This document shows positions 52,239 to 61,092 of a stretch of DNA of 64,000 nt, one piece after another. Below the pieces are notes generated by a model, which saw nothing but the letters and a program-made list of their open reading frames with translations, had not been told where the DNA came from and did no database searches. The DNA comes from DATKYQ01 sp035528415 (GTDB taxonomy: Bacteria > Myxococcota > B64-G9). The stretch is taken from assembly GCA_035528415.1 (NCBI GenBank), contig DATKYQ010000027.1, forward strand, positions 38,979 through 102,978, given 5' to 3'. Numbering within the stretch: the stretch's first letter is position 1; every line of letters begins with the position of its first letter. The position numbers and the translations under genes were made by a program.

Positions 52239-52918
52239 GCCGGCGCGGGGTTCCGGTGGGCGGTTTCGCGCCCCTTTCGACCATCGACTGGCCCGGGATG
52301 CTCTCGACGGTTCTTTTTCTGCGCGGCTGCCCCTGGCGCTGTCCATACTGTCACAATCCTGAATTGCAGCTGGTCGCCGGACAGACCCATGCCTGGCGGG
52401 ACGTTCTTGCCTTCCTCGAAGAGCGCCGCGGGTTCCTGGACGGCGTGGTGTTCAGCGGCGGCGAGCCCACCATGCACGCCGGCCTCGAAGACGCGCTCGG
52501 GCAGGTGCGTTCCATGGGTTTCAAAACCGCGCTGCACACGGGCGGTGCCTACCCGGCGCAACTGGAAAAGATCCTCTCCGGGCGACTGGTAGACTGGGTG
52601 GGCTTCGACGTCAAGGCGCCTTTTGACGACTACCCCACGGTAACGGCGCAAGCAGACTCAGGCGCCCGCGCCCGCCTGTCGCTCGCTCACCTGGTGTCAT
52701 CCGGGATCTCTTACGAACTGCGCACAACGGTCTACCCGCCGCTGCTGTCCGGCCGCAGCATCAATCACCTGGCATCCGAGATCGACGAACTCGGCGGCGG
52801 CAATCTCGTCTTGCAACACTGCCGCGACGGCGACAGCCAACCGTTCGCACACTCGCTCGATCTGGCGCGTCTGGCCGCCGATCTGACGCCGAGGTTGGGA
52901 AAAGTGGAAGTTAGATAG
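52235..52918 (+). CDS. nrdG: Anaerobic ribonucleotide reductase activase (radical SAM)
   Basis: A 227-residue radical-SAM protein with the iron-sulfur motif CPWRCPYC (C-x3-C-x2-C) near residue 31, then the VVFSGGEPTMH stretch that contacts SAM. Its length matches the longer NrdG type (about 230 residues) rather than the 154-residue enterobacterial form. It creates the glycyl radical in NrdD using SAM and an electron. The GTG start at 52235 overlaps the nrdD stop (GTGA), so both are made in a fixed ratio. Confidence 0.92.
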   Translation: MSRRGVPVGGFAPLSTIDWPGMLSTVLFLRGCPWRCPYCHNPELQLVAGQTHAWRDVLAFLEERRGFLDGVVFSGGEPTMHAGLEDALGQVRSMGFKTALHTGGAYPAQLEKILSGRLVDWVGFDVKAPFDDYPTVTAQADSGARARLSLAHLVSSGISYELRTTVYPPLLSGRSINHLASEIDELGGGNLVLQHCRDGDSQPFAHSLDLARLAADLTPRLGKVEVR

Positions 52919-52920
52919 GG

Positions 52921-53112
52921 CTATGGCTTTTTCTTGAAGTCGACCGGCCGCATGGGTGGCGGCTTCGCCAGGACGCTGTGATCGAGGCCTACAACGCACT
53001 TGCCATAGCCATCACGGCTTTCGGCTGCCCAACGATCCTGCCAGGTTTGACTTTTGCAGCGTCAGTCCATTAGACTGCCGCAGATTCCGAAGGATAGCGC
53101 AAGTGTTTTCAT
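52921..53112 (-). pseudogene. Possible small secreted-protein remnant with an in-frame stop
   Basis: A minus-strand frame begins with ATG 53112 and a signal-peptide-like stretch (MKTLALSFGICGSLMD), then meets TGA at 53064-53062. It continues openly for 46 codons with coding-like composition (GYGKCVVGLDH, then KPPPMRPVDFKKKP) to TAG at 52921. There is no ribosome-binding site. It may be a decayed gene, or chance; evidence is weak. Confidence 0.25.
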
Positions 53113-53143
53113 GACGGACGACTTGACGAGAGAGAGGCTGCGG

Positions 53144-53806
53144 ATGAAAACCAAGAAAGCAATCTGGATCGTACTGGTTTGTTGCGTGGCGATTCTGTGT
53201 TCCTGCGGTTTGTTCAAGACCAAGATCAAGGTCATGCCGGAGCCCTCCGAATCCACCGTGAGGCTCGACGGCCGGCCGGTGGGATCGGGCGTGGTCGAAG
53301 TCGTACTTCCCGAGGAGGACAATCTCTACGCAGTCGAGGTGTGCGGACCGCCCGAGTACTTCTGCGAGACATTCAATGTCAAGGGAAACACCCAGCAGAA
53401 GAGTTTCCCGGTCAAGCTGGTGCTGGATTCGTCGTTCAAGGAGACCGTCGACCTGGATGTGGCCAACAAGTTCGTCCGTATCCCGGTGGCCGGCAACTAC
53501 AAGCACGAGGAAGCCTGGCAGAAGCTGGTTTCCTGCGTCAACGACTCCTACTCCGATCTCGAGACCCTCGACGGCCGCTCCGGGTACCTCAAGACCGCCT
53601 GGAAGGTCAAGGACTACGGCTATCCGCGCCAGCGCAAGCTACGCGCCCGGATCATCGCCTCGATCGACAGTTCCTCGCCGCTGCAGTACAAGGTGAAACT
53701 GGAGATGCAGAAGTTCCGGGGCGGGGATTCCTGGGACCCACACGGCCGCGTTTTCATGCCCGACTCCGACGCGGTCAACTGCGTGCGCGGACGCCTGCAG
53801 CGCTAG
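53144..53806 (+). CDS. Lipoprotein of unknown function
   Basis: A 220-residue protein with a lipoprotein signal (AIWIVLVCCVAILCSC; Cys about 21). The mature part is beta-rich with a PEGA-like start (STVRLDGRPVGSGVVEVVLP), where such domains form a small sandwich on surface proteins. The rest carries no motif I know. ATG 53144 is preceded by GAGAGAGG; ATG 53111 is an in-frame alternative that would place residues before the signal. It converges with the FGE-domain gene 29 bp away. Confidence 0.72.
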   Translation: MKTKKAIWIVLVCCVAILCSCGLFKTKIKVMPEPSESTVRLDGRPVGSGVVEVVLPEEDNLYAVEVCGPPEYFCETFNVKGNTQQKSFPVKLVLDSSFKETVDLDVANKFVRIPVAGNYKHEEAWQKLVSCVNDSYSDLETLDGRSGYLKTAWKVKDYGYPRQRKLRARIIASIDSSSPLQYKVKLEMQKFRGGDSWDPHGRVFMPDSDAVNCVRGRLQR

Positions 53807-53835
53807 CTACTCCTCCTTCACGTCCTGTCTTCGTA

Positions 53836-54939
53836 TCAGGGCCCGACCGATCGGGCGCAGCGGAATCCCACCTTCTCGAAACGGGAGACCGGGTCTTTGC
53901 GTTCTCGCTGCGAATCGCGAAGGCGTTTGTCGTCCGGTGACGGACCTCCCCGCACCACCCGGTTTGAGCCTGAGCCGGGTCCCTGGGGATTTTTCTCTTC
54001 GGCGATGACGTAGTAGTTCCACACGTACCAGTCGGCCACCCATTCTCGCAGATCTCCGGGTAAACCTTGCAGGCCGGCCTTCCGGACCGCCTTTTCCCAT
54101 TCGGCCTCGGTGGGAAGCCGCTTTCCGGCCCAGGTACAATACGTCTCGGCCTGGTACCAGCTGACGCAGTTCAATGGCTGGTCCGCCTGGTCGTCGACAC
54201 GCCAGCGGCAGCCCTTCCCGTGTCCGGGTTCACTGCAATTTTTGGCCTTGACGCATCTGGCATATTGCCTGGCCGTGACACCGGACTTGCCGATGGAGAA
54301 GCCATCCAAATAGGTCTTGCGTCCCGGCTTTTCGTCGGATGCGCACTGGTCTTCCTCGCCTTTTTGGCACCCAGCCCAGAACCAGCCCGGCCCGACCGGC
54401 AACATGTCCACCGGATCGGCCTTTCCTCTCACCTTGGCGACCCCGGGACCGCGGGCCGGTCTCTTGCCGACCAGCTTGTCGACCACCGCGTCGAGCGATT
54501 CGAGCAGCTCTTCCTCTTTGCACCCCCCGCGGTGCGATGCGGCTGCATCGGCGGTCGCGCGCTTGAGATCGAACAGGGTCACGTTAACGTTGCATTTGCC
54601 GCCGATCTGGATCACCTTTGTGGACAGCGTTTTCTCCGCGGACAGCTCCCGGCCCAACTCGATCTGGCAGGCCTGGTCGTAGCAAAGCCGGTAGGATCTA
54701 TTCTTTTGCTGGTTGAGACGCTTCTTGAGTTGATCGCGCGGGGCAACCTGGTACCTGCCGGTCTCGGCCAGCCGGGTGGCCAGGTGCTCACTCAGTCCGT
54801 CCAGCAATGCAGGGGCGCGCTTGATCCGCTTGACCTGGATGTTGAACACCGCCACCACGGGTCTGTGCTCTTCGCTTGCGACCGGTGTCGCCAGACATTG
54901 GGTAAGCAGGATTAAGAACGGTGCGTGAACTGGTCTCAT
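53836..54939 (-). CDS. Exported protein with CsgG/TolB-like N terminus and FGE/SUMF1 domain
   Basis: A protein of about 367 residues. A signal peptide (FLILLTQCLATPVAS) precedes a region of about 150 residues similar in pattern to CsgG/TolB-type domains (VVAVFNIQVK, LATRLAETGRYQVAPRDQL, and a conserved-looking CYDQACQIELGREL). The second half is an FGE/sulfatase-modifying-factor fold: the VGPGWFWAGC entry, PLNCVSWYQAETYC, LPTEAEWEKAVR, and GFRCARS at the end. Most such proteins are not formylglycine enzymes, and the active Cys pair of real FGE is not evident. Combinations of the two are common in myxobacterial-type genomes. The start is uncertain; ATG 54939 gives the best signal. Confidence 0.78.
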   Translation of the reverse strand: MRPVHAPFLILLTQCLATPVASEEHRPVVAVFNIQVKRIKRAPALLDGLSEHLATRLAETGRYQVAPRDQLKKRLNQQKNRSYRLCYDQACQIELGRELSAEKTLSTKVIQIGGKCNVNVTLFDLKRATADAAASHRGGCKEEELLESLDAVVDKLVGKRPARGPGVAKVRGKADPVDMLPVGPGWFWAGCQKGEEDQCASDEKPGRKTYLDGFSIGKSGVTARQYARCVKAKNCSEPGHGKGCRWRVDDQADQPLNCVSWYQAETYCTWAGKRLPTEAEWEKAVRKAGLQGLPGDLREWVADWYVWNYYVIAEEKNPQGPGSGSNRVVRGGPSPDDKRLRDSQRERKDPVSRFEKVGFRCARSVGP

Positions 54940-54968
54940 GGATTTACAATCCACAACTATTTCGCTGA

Positions 54969-55026
54969 TTGTCATGACAAACAACAAGAATGTTGTCAAT
55001 TGTTTCTATACAGGGTTGTCGGACAA
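54969..55026. promoter_or_regulatory. Two TTGTC-GACAA palindromes in an AT-rich intergenic region
   Basis: TTGTCATGACAA (54969-54980) and TTGTCGGACAA (55016-55026) are near-identical palindromes about 46 bp apart centre to centre, upstream of the FGE-domain gene and downstream of the aminopeptidase gene. They could bind a dimeric regulator. No repressor gene is adjacent. Confidence 0.4.
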
Positions 55027-55067
55027 ACAAACTGAAGATGTTGTAAACGTTTTGTTTCAATGGGTTA

Positions 55068-56225
55068 TCACTCATTCAGGTTGATCACGTATTCCCCCCG
55101 CCTTATCAACGGCAGGTGCGAGCCGTCTGGCATGAGCAGATCTGCGCGTTCGATTAGTACTCGTGGTTGCAGGCTGGGGATGTAGACACGATCTATGTGC
55201 ACCACCGCCTCGGGACGCGAAAACTGCTTAGCGCCTACCTGGCCGCCGAAGTGGTCGCTGCGGCCGAAGGCTATGTGCAGGCCGAGTTTCTCGTCCAGCA
55301 GAACCGAGCCGCAGGGCTCTATGCCGAAGTCGGAAAGCACTCCCAGCCCCAACTCGGCCAGGTTGCCGTAAGCCGGCTCGCGGGCCAGCAACTCGGCCTG
55401 CTCTCGAGCGGCCGCTCCCGGGCCGCTTGCGCTTCGGGCGACGTTTTCCTCGATGTTGAAAACTACGATCTCGTCGCCGAACTGAACCGGAAGTTCGCCG
55501 GCGGATTGCGATGGATCTTGTTCCAGTTCACCCTCGTAGGGGACGATGTAGGCCTCGCCCGAGGGCAGGTTGCCCGCCGTGCCCGGATCCGGAAACAGGC
55601 CGCCCGAGGCGTGCGCCGTGCGGTGGCGCAGGTCGAGCCGCAAATTACGTCGCTCGTGAGCGTCTATAAGGAATTCGATCTCGGCATAAGATGCCCGATC
55701 GAGCAGTTTCTTCATGTGTGCCACGCGCCGGTTGATCTCGGTGTAGTCGAGACGCAAAGTTGGGATCATCTGGACTGCGAACCCGGGCATGGTCGCGGCC
55801 CTGAAGCCCGAAGAAGGAGCCGCTATCTTCAAAGGCGCCGTTGCCGAGAACTCGGTTGGGGCCAGCAGGATTGAATGAGAAGACAGGATCGCTTCTGTAG
55901 AAACGGATTCGGCCGGGTCGAGCGCATCGGCCGAGTCGGGCAAGTCGCCCGAGGCGATCCAGGCACGCTCGGGCAAGTCAGCGTTGTTCATGCGGGTGTT
56001 GCGATACAGCACCAGGTCACAGTCGAGTCCGAGTTCCTTTTTCGACCCGGCCAGAAGCCCGGCCCAATCGGCCGCCAGCAGGCGGCGCTCGCGCCAGTGG
56101 GGATTGTCGGGGACCTCGGAATCTGGCAGATCGACGAGCACCGCAATTGCCCTGTCTTTGTCGCCTGGCTTAAAAACGCGGCCAACGAGAGCCACTAGCT
56201 CCGCTGCGCTAAGATCGTTTGGCAT
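55068..56225 (-). CDS. M29-like (thermophilic-type) aminopeptidase family protein
   Basis: A 385-residue protein resembling the M29 aminopeptidase T family. Landmarks are NLPSGEAYIVPYEGE, NLAELGLGV, LDEKLGLHIAFGRSDHFGG and the following VHIDRVYIP, where the family binds two metals through Glu, His and Asp residues. It would remove N-terminal residues from peptides; there is no signal peptide, so it is cytoplasmic. Several positions differ from the classical pattern, so catalysis is likely but not sure. ATG 56225 has GGGAGG five bases upstream; the frame opens at GTG 56231. Confidence 0.75.
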   Translation of the reverse strand: MPNDLSAAELVALVGRVFKPGDKDRAIAVLVDLPDSEVPDNPHWRERRLLAADWAGLLAGSKKELGLDCDLVLYRNTRMNNADLPERAWIASGDLPDSADALDPAESVSTEAILSSHSILLAPTEFSATAPLKIAAPSSGFRAATMPGFAVQMIPTLRLDYTEINRRVAHMKKLLDRASYAEIEFLIDAHERRNLRLDLRHRTAHASGGLFPDPGTAGNLPSGEAYIVPYEGELEQDPSQSAGELPVQFGDEIVVFNIEENVARSASGPGAAAREQAELLAREPAYGNLAELGLGVLSDFGIEPCGSVLLDEKLGLHIAFGRSDHFGGQVGAKQFSRPEAVVHIDRVYIPSLQPRVLIERADLLMPDGSHLPLIRRGEYVINLNE

Positions 56226-56325
56226 GGACACCTCCCTTTATTTTCCAGGAACGAGTCTACTTTCTTGCGAAGCCGGACGCCAGCCTGTTATCTTAAGGTT
56301 TCTAAACTGCGAAAAGGAGACAGAA

Positions 56326-57303
56326 ATGGGCGATACTCTGGACACCGTGTTGTTGCTGGCGCTGCCCGCCTCCGGTAAGTCGGAAGTGCGCAAGTACCTC
56401 GACTGGTTGCCGGCCGAGGAATGCCGCCGAGATTTTCACATGGGGCCGACGGTACAACTCGATGATTTTCCGTACGTGCACATGATGCGCCGCATCGACG
56501 ACGAACTGGAGGCGCAGGGGCAAAAGCGGTTGTTCTTCCAGTCGCCGGAGAAGCCGTTTAGCGACACGCGTGACTGGCTTACCCTGATCGAGCTGATCAA
56601 CGAAGACTACGAAGATCTGCTGGTAAAAAAAGCATGTGCACCTCGCTCTGCGGCCGCCTGGATCATCGAGCGCATCGACGCGGCCGCGAAGCTTGCCGGC
56701 GCGCCGGAGCGGCTTGCTTCGTTGACGGACGGTGCGCGAGAGAAGTTGTGCGACAAGATCGAGCGCGAGGCCGCGGATCTCTTGGCAGACAAGCTACGCG
56801 GCTATCCAGACACGCTCAACGGCAAGACGCTGGTGATCGAGTTCGCCCGGGGCGGGCCGCAGGGCTCGGCCATGCCGTTGCCCGAGTTCTATGGCTATCG
56901 CCACTCGCTTGGCCACCTGTCTGAAAAGATTCTCGAAAAGTCAGTTGTACTTTACATCTGGGTCAGCCCGGAAGAATCGCGTCGCAAGAACGAAGCCCGG
57001 GCCGATCCGAACGATCCCGGTTCGATATTGCACCACGGCGTGCCGATCGACGTCATGCTGGGCGATTACGGATGTGACGATCTCGACTGGCTCGAGCAGA
57101 AGGCAGACAAGAAAGGCAGGCTGACCGTCGAGGCACACGGCCGCAGGTTCCATCTGCCTGTCGCCCGCTTCGACAACCGTGTCGACAAGACGTCTTTCAT
57201 TCGTAAAGATGCCGACCAGTGGGAAAAAGAAGAAATAGCCGCGCTTCACGACGGCCTGAAGGCGGCCCTCGATAGCCTGGCAGCGAAATACCTCAAGGCC
57301 TGA
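56326..57303 (+). CDS. P-loop kinase-like protein
   Basis: A 325-residue cytoplasmic protein. The Walker A-like motif LLLALPASGKSEV is at about residues 8-20 and looks like those of nucleotide or zeta-toxin-type kinases. Further motifs are LVIEFARGGPQGS (about 165) and VVLYIWVSPEESRRKNEAR (about 205), where kinases have a lid Arg. It has no homologue I can name. AAGGAGA precedes ATG 56326; the frame stays open upstream, but that part overlaps the divergent aminopeptidase gene. It converges with the DnaJ-like gene and overlaps its end by 11 bp. Confidence 0.75.
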   Translation: MGDTLDTVLLLALPASGKSEVRKYLDWLPAEECRRDFHMGPTVQLDDFPYVHMMRRIDDELEAQGQKRLFFQSPEKPFSDTRDWLTLIELINEDYEDLLVKKACAPRSAAAWIIERIDAAAKLAGAPERLASLTDGAREKLCDKIEREAADLLADKLRGYPDTLNGKTLVIEFARGGPQGSAMPLPEFYGYRHSLGHLSEKILEKSVVLYIWVSPEESRRKNEARADPNDPGSILHHGVPIDVMLGDYGCDDLDWLEQKADKKGRLTVEAHGRRFHLPVARFDNRVDKTSFIRKDADQWEKEEIAALHDGLKAALDSLAAKYLKA

Positions 57304-57934
57304 CCGAGACCAGGACGAACAGATCCACTCCGGTAAGGCCTATATCACCCAGCGAGATGCGCGCCTCGGTGCCGTTCCCAACGCCGGGGGGAACCGAGAC
57401 CTCGATATCGTGATAGGAAACCGTTCGTCCTCGTCCGTGACATGCAGCGCAGCTCAACCCGCCCACGGAGCCGCGGCCCGAGCAGACTGAGCAGGTTTGC
57501 TCTGTCGGGACGTGCAGCGGAAAGAGTCCTCCCGCAACGGCCTCATTAGGCTCCAGTATTAGTTCGACAAAAAGGTTCTTGCGGTGGGTGGCCTTGAGCC
57601 CGGTGCGGGAAAACAGACCCGGAACCCAGCCATCGAAGAACTCGTCTACCCGGCAGAAGAGGCCATCTGTTTCTTCTTCAAGTGTATGCCCAACGACGCG
57701 CGAACGGGCCACTGCCCGCGGCCGGCGGGAGTTGCACGAAATCACGATCTGCCTGCCCGGGGGCGGGTGATGAGGCTTTTCCGATTGCCGGTCGTTGTGC
57801 TCGCGGACCTTTTGCTCCGGTTTGTCGGAAACGTCGGGGCGGTAGAGTTTCACCAGACTGCGGTAGGCACGCCTGATCTGCCGGGGCTCCGCATCCGAAG
57901 ATACCCCCAAAACGACGTAGAAGTTTTCCGCCAT
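57293..57934 (-). CDS. Degenerate DnaJ-like protein (J domain with RPD, single zinc pair)
   Basis: A 213-residue protein. The first 40 residues look like a J domain (ENFYVVLGVSSDAEPRQIRR, SLVKLYRPDVSD), but the invariant HPD that activates DnaK is RPD and the last J helix is missing. Residues about 145-170 hold one zinc-finger pair, CSVCSGRG and CAACHGRG, in place of DnaJ's four repeats. A beta-rich C terminus (IEVSVPPGVGNGTEARI) matches the client-binding domain. It starts right after the DUF2797 stop, with no gap, and is the third gene in that operon. Confidence 0.8.
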   Translation of the reverse strand: MAENFYVVLGVSSDAEPRQIRRAYRSLVKLYRPDVSDKPEQKVREHNDRQSEKPHHPPPGRQIVISCNSRRPRAVARSRVVGHTLEEETDGLFCRVDEFFDGWVPGLFSRTGLKATHRKNLFVELILEPNEAVAGGLFPLHVPTEQTCSVCSGRGSVGGLSCAACHGRGRTVSYHDIEVSVPPGVGNGTEARISLGDIGLTGVDLFVLVSVRP

Positions 57935-58726
57935 TTACAAACCTCCCAGGTCGACTTCGACCTCGTAGCCCGAGTAGCGGCGCACGTTGAAGGCCGCCTC
58001 ACCGATTATCAGGTACTGGCCGCGCATGCCCAGCAGGGTGCCGCCGATTTCTGACAGCTTATCGAAATTTACAGAGCGCGCCTTTTCGAGAAAGCGCTTG
58101 ACGGGATAGACGAAGCGCACGACGGGCTCACCGGTTGCCAGGTACTGTCTGTACTTCTTGGCCACCAGATCGGCGACCTTCAGTCCGTATGCAGGCAGGT
58201 CCTCGGGATCGGCAAGGCCGGTGATAAGTTTGCGCCAGTTGGTGCGATCGGGCATGTGATTGGCCAAGGCGTGCTCTATCTTCCCGGCCGTCAGGCGGTC
58301 GGGAGTTCTGGCCATCACCACAGCCTGCAGGGCACCCTGATCGCCCCAGCGCTCCAGTACTTTATCGGCGCCGGTCACGCCGACTTTTACCTGGCTGGTC
58401 TGGGCCAGGTAGACCACGTGTGGCACGAGACAGTGACGTTCGCCCCATTCCGGTTCACGGCAGGTGCCCAGCAGGTAGTGGCAGGTTTGCGGCTTGATGA
58501 TGCACGAGTCGCAGCGGGCCAGAGTCGAGAAACATCCGTAGCAGTAGCCGTCTCCGTAGGTCTTGCGAATCCCGGCCCCGCAGTTGACGCAGGCGATGTG
58601 GCCGGTGTGCCGGAGGCGGATCTCTCTTCCGACCACTGCGTTCAGTTCCAGATCGCCGAGGAAATAGAGCTGCACCTCCCCGTGCCGCTGGACCATCTTT
58701 CGCAGCTTGAACTTCAGGGGCCCCAC
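57935..58726 (-). CDS. DUF2797 protein
   Basis: A 263-residue DUF2797 protein. It has a zinc-like site (ACVNCGAG, YCYGCF and CDSC) near residues 45-85, followed by CHYLLGTCREPEWGERHC and a GIY-YIG-like segment, LAQTSQVKVGVT, after residue 105. These match the family; its function is not known to me. The GTG start at 58726 overlaps the FadL-like gene by 13 bp; an internal ATG (MVQRHGE) is possible. It lies between the porin gene and the DnaJ-like gene on one transcript. Confidence 0.85.
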   Translation of the reverse strand: MGPLKFKLRKMVQRHGEVQLYFLGDLELNAVVGREIRLRHTGHIACVNCGAGIRKTYGDGYCYGCFSTLARCDSCIIKPQTCHYLLGTCREPEWGERHCLVPHVVYLAQTSQVKVGVTGADKVLERWGDQGALQAVVMARTPDRLTAGKIEHALANHMPDRTNWRKLITGLADPEDLPAYGLKVADLVAKKYRQYLATGEPVVRFVYPVKRFLEKARSVNFDKLSEIGGTLLGMRGQYLIIGEAAFNVRRYSGYEVEVDLGGL

Positions 58727-60225
58727 AGGTAGCTCAATGAGGCCGAACCCACCAGCGTCCAGCCGCCGAAGTCGTATCCGGGAAATCCGGGGTTGTTGGT
58801 TTGCAGCCCCTCGGCCTCGGACATGGGTTGGCCGCCTATCAAAGTCGTTGCGCGATCGGCGAACTCGTCGCGGATCTGGCCCGGGTCCTTATAGACGGTG
58901 GTATCCAGCATGTAAGCAAATTGCAGGCCGATGTCGACACGCAATTTGCGATCCCAAACTGTGAAATCGATACGCTGCCCCACGGCCGCCCCGATCACGT
59001 CGCTGTCTACGTAGCTCGTGCGGCCCGTTTGCGGGGGAACAGGGGTGGGTCGGTAGGACAGCCCCACGGTGGCGGTGAAGCCATCGAGGTACTCCCAGGA
59101 TCCCGATGCGGCGAGAGACCAGGTGTCCGAAAAAGCGAACTTGTCACCATCGACTGGCGGGTCATCGGGGTTGGTGGGTTCGAACACGGCGGTTTCCTGC
59201 CCGCGCTGGTAGTGGTTATCGAGATAGTCGGACCAACGGTTCCAGGTCAGGCCGGCTTCGGCGGTGAAGGCCCCCAGTCTAACGCCGGCAGCCATTGTAA
59301 CCTCCATGGGTTCGAAATCCAATGCCAACATGTGATGCTGCACGACGCGCTTGGGCTCCGTGCTGTCGCCTGTCTCGTGGTAGTTCCAGAGCTTCAAAAG
59401 CGCCTCTGCGTCCACCTTGGAGTAGCGCCGGTCACGCCAGATCAAAGACAAGCTTAGCCAGGGCAGGGGGCGGCCGGTGATGCCGATGATGCTGCGCAGT
59501 GATGGCTTGACGTCCATCTCCATGTTGGCCAAGGCATAGTCCTGGACGGTCGCTTCCGGCACGTAGGCGTCGAGCACGGCCCCCGTGCTCAGTGCGCCCT
59601 CGACCGAGGCGCCCAGGCTGAAGAACTCGGCCGGCCGGTAAGCAGCGCCGATCAGGAACGAGAATACCTTGTTCCACTCCCCGAAGCGCACGAAGTGCAC
59701 GGTGTTCGAGAAATACTGCTCGCGCTCGTCCGGGTAGTTGGTCTTGATAGAAACCAGGCCGGAGGTCGGGACGAGCAGGGCAAGGCCCATGCGGAAATTG
59801 TCGATGCCCAGAGAGTGCACTAGCCCCACGCCGACGTAGCCGCCAAACCCTTGCTGCCGGTTGTCGCCGCGCGGGTTGGGCAACTCGACGGTTGGCAGCG
59901 GGCGATCCAGGTTGGAACCCTCGATTCCCACGTCCGAGTCGTAAAAGGTGATGGGAATATCGGCATTCTGAGGGCGTCCCATCAGGCGGGCCGTAACCCG
60001 CGGTTGCAGGGCCATGAAGTTCACGCTGAACTGGTTGTCGAGATCCAAAAGCAGGGCCGGGTTGTTGTACAGGACCCCGATGCCTGCCCCGAACACGTTC
60101 TGTGCGTTGGCCGTGCCGACAGACCAGCTATCGTAACCGAACAGCCGCTGTGGTCCGCCACGGGCCGGGCCGGCCGGCACACCAGACAAGATGAATACCA
60201 GTGCCAGCAAGGTGAATCTGCGCAT
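58714..60225 (-). CDS. FadL/OmpP1-like outer membrane transport protein
   Basis: A 503-residue protein with a signal peptide (LLALVFILSGVPAGPA). The mature start (YDSWSVGTANAQNVFG, then GVLYNNPALL) matches the FadL/TodX family, whose N-terminal plug resides in a 14-stranded barrel for hydrophobic substrates. Later strands (WLSLSLIWRD, FTAEAGLTWNRWSDY, and a C-terminal SLSYLWGP) fit. The substrate is not predictable. ATG 60225 has GGAGG six bases upstream; it heads the three-gene operon with DUF2797 and DnaJ-like. Confidence 0.85.
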   Translation of the reverse strand: MRRFTLLALVFILSGVPAGPARGGPQRLFGYDSWSVGTANAQNVFGAGIGVLYNNPALLLDLDNQFSVNFMALQPRVTARLMGRPQNADIPITFYDSDVGIEGSNLDRPLPTVELPNPRGDNRQQGFGGYVGVGLVHSLGIDNFRMGLALLVPTSGLVSIKTNYPDEREQYFSNTVHFVRFGEWNKVFSFLIGAAYRPAEFFSLGASVEGALSTGAVLDAYVPEATVQDYALANMEMDVKPSLRSIIGITGRPLPWLSLSLIWRDRRYSKVDAEALLKLWNYHETGDSTEPKRVVQHHMLALDFEPMEVTMAAGVRLGAFTAEAGLTWNRWSDYLDNHYQRGQETAVFEPTNPDDPPVDGDKFAFSDTWSLAASGSWEYLDGFTATVGLSYRPTPVPPQTGRTSYVDSDVIGAAVGQRIDFTVWDRKLRVDIGLQFAYMLDTTVYKDPGQIRDEFADRATTLIGGQPMSEAEGLQTNNPGFPGYDFGGWTLVGSASLSYLWGP

Positions 60226-60253
60226 GCATGCCTCCAATTATTTTGGAAGCATA

Positions 60254-60940
60254 CTATGGATCAAGCGTTCGCCTGTCAATCTCGTCGGGAAGAAACTGCC
60301 CGCCCATGACCCTGCGCAGGTTGCAAAGCGCGTAGCGCATGCGGCTCTTGGTCGTGTTCAGGGGAGAACCGACTATTCGTGCTATATCCGCAAAAGACAA
60401 CCCACCCACCTCGCGCAGCAGGAAGACGACACGTTGCTCATCCGGGATGGCCTTGATGGCATGCAACAATTTCAGGCGGGTAGAACCGCGCCCGGCTTCT
60501 TGCTCGGGAGAGTCATTCGGACTGCGAATCTCCTCGACCAGGGGAGTCCCCGGTCGCCCGGAGTCCCCGGTTTGCCTGGGCTGATCGAGCGATGCCGCCC
60601 GGCGGTATTTTTGCTTGCGCAGCAAGTCGATGCACAGGTTGCGAGCAACTGTGTGCAGCCAGGTAGAAAAACGCGACCGGGCCTGGAAACGGCTGGGGTC
60701 GCGGATCACGCGCAGGAAGAGATCCTGCACCGCGTCCTCGGATGCGTTCTTGTCCCTGAGGAAGCGCAGCACGAAGAAAAAGATACGCCGGCGGTAGCGG
60801 CGAAAAATCTCCTCGAAGGCCGCATGGTTTCCCCCGCGGTAGCGTTCCAGCAACTCCTCGTCGGACGGCTTGCACTCGGCTGTTCGACAACGCGTCGGTA
60901 TTTCCTGTGTTGCTGGTATTTGTCGGCTCATTCGAACCAT
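60254..60940 (-). CDS. ECF-type RNA polymerase sigma factor
   Basis: A 228-residue sigma factor. Region 2 spans about 40-125 (FEEIFRRYRRRIFFFVLRFL, SEDAVQDLFLRV and FSTWLHTVARNLCIDLLRK). After a linker rich in Pro and Gly, region 4 (about 165-220) has the helix-turn-helix GLSFADIARIVGSPLNTTKS, then MRYALCNLRRV. It steers RNA polymerase to its own set of promoters. No anti-sigma gene is beside it. ATG 60940 has GGGAG eight bases before; the frame extends to 61039, but that is less likely. It is divergent from the polyprenyl synthetase gene. Confidence 0.9.
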   Translation of the reverse strand: MVRMSRQIPATQEIPTRCRTAECKPSDEELLERYRGGNHAAFEEIFRRYRRRIFFFVLRFLRDKNASEDAVQDLFLRVIRDPSRFQARSRFSTWLHTVARNLCIDLLRKQKYRRAASLDQPRQTGDSGRPGTPLVEEIRSPNDSPEQEAGRGSTRLKLLHAIKAIPDEQRVVFLLREVGGLSFADIARIVGSPLNTTKSRMRYALCNLRRVMGGQFLPDEIDRRTLDP

Positions 60941-61092
60941 CCGGCGATCTCCCTGCACCCAGTATACTAAAGACGGCATATTCGAAGGAAAGTTCTCTCG
61001 GAGGGTGGAAAATCGGCTATTGCCGTTCAGATTTGACACATGGGTCGGCCGATGCTAGTTATTCAACTCCCTTTTTGGGATTTTACCGGCGA

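Noticed and set aside
53041..53075. Selenocysteine reading of the in-frame TGA
   Set aside because: No convincing SECIS hairpin follows the TGA and no selenoprotein machinery is in the window.
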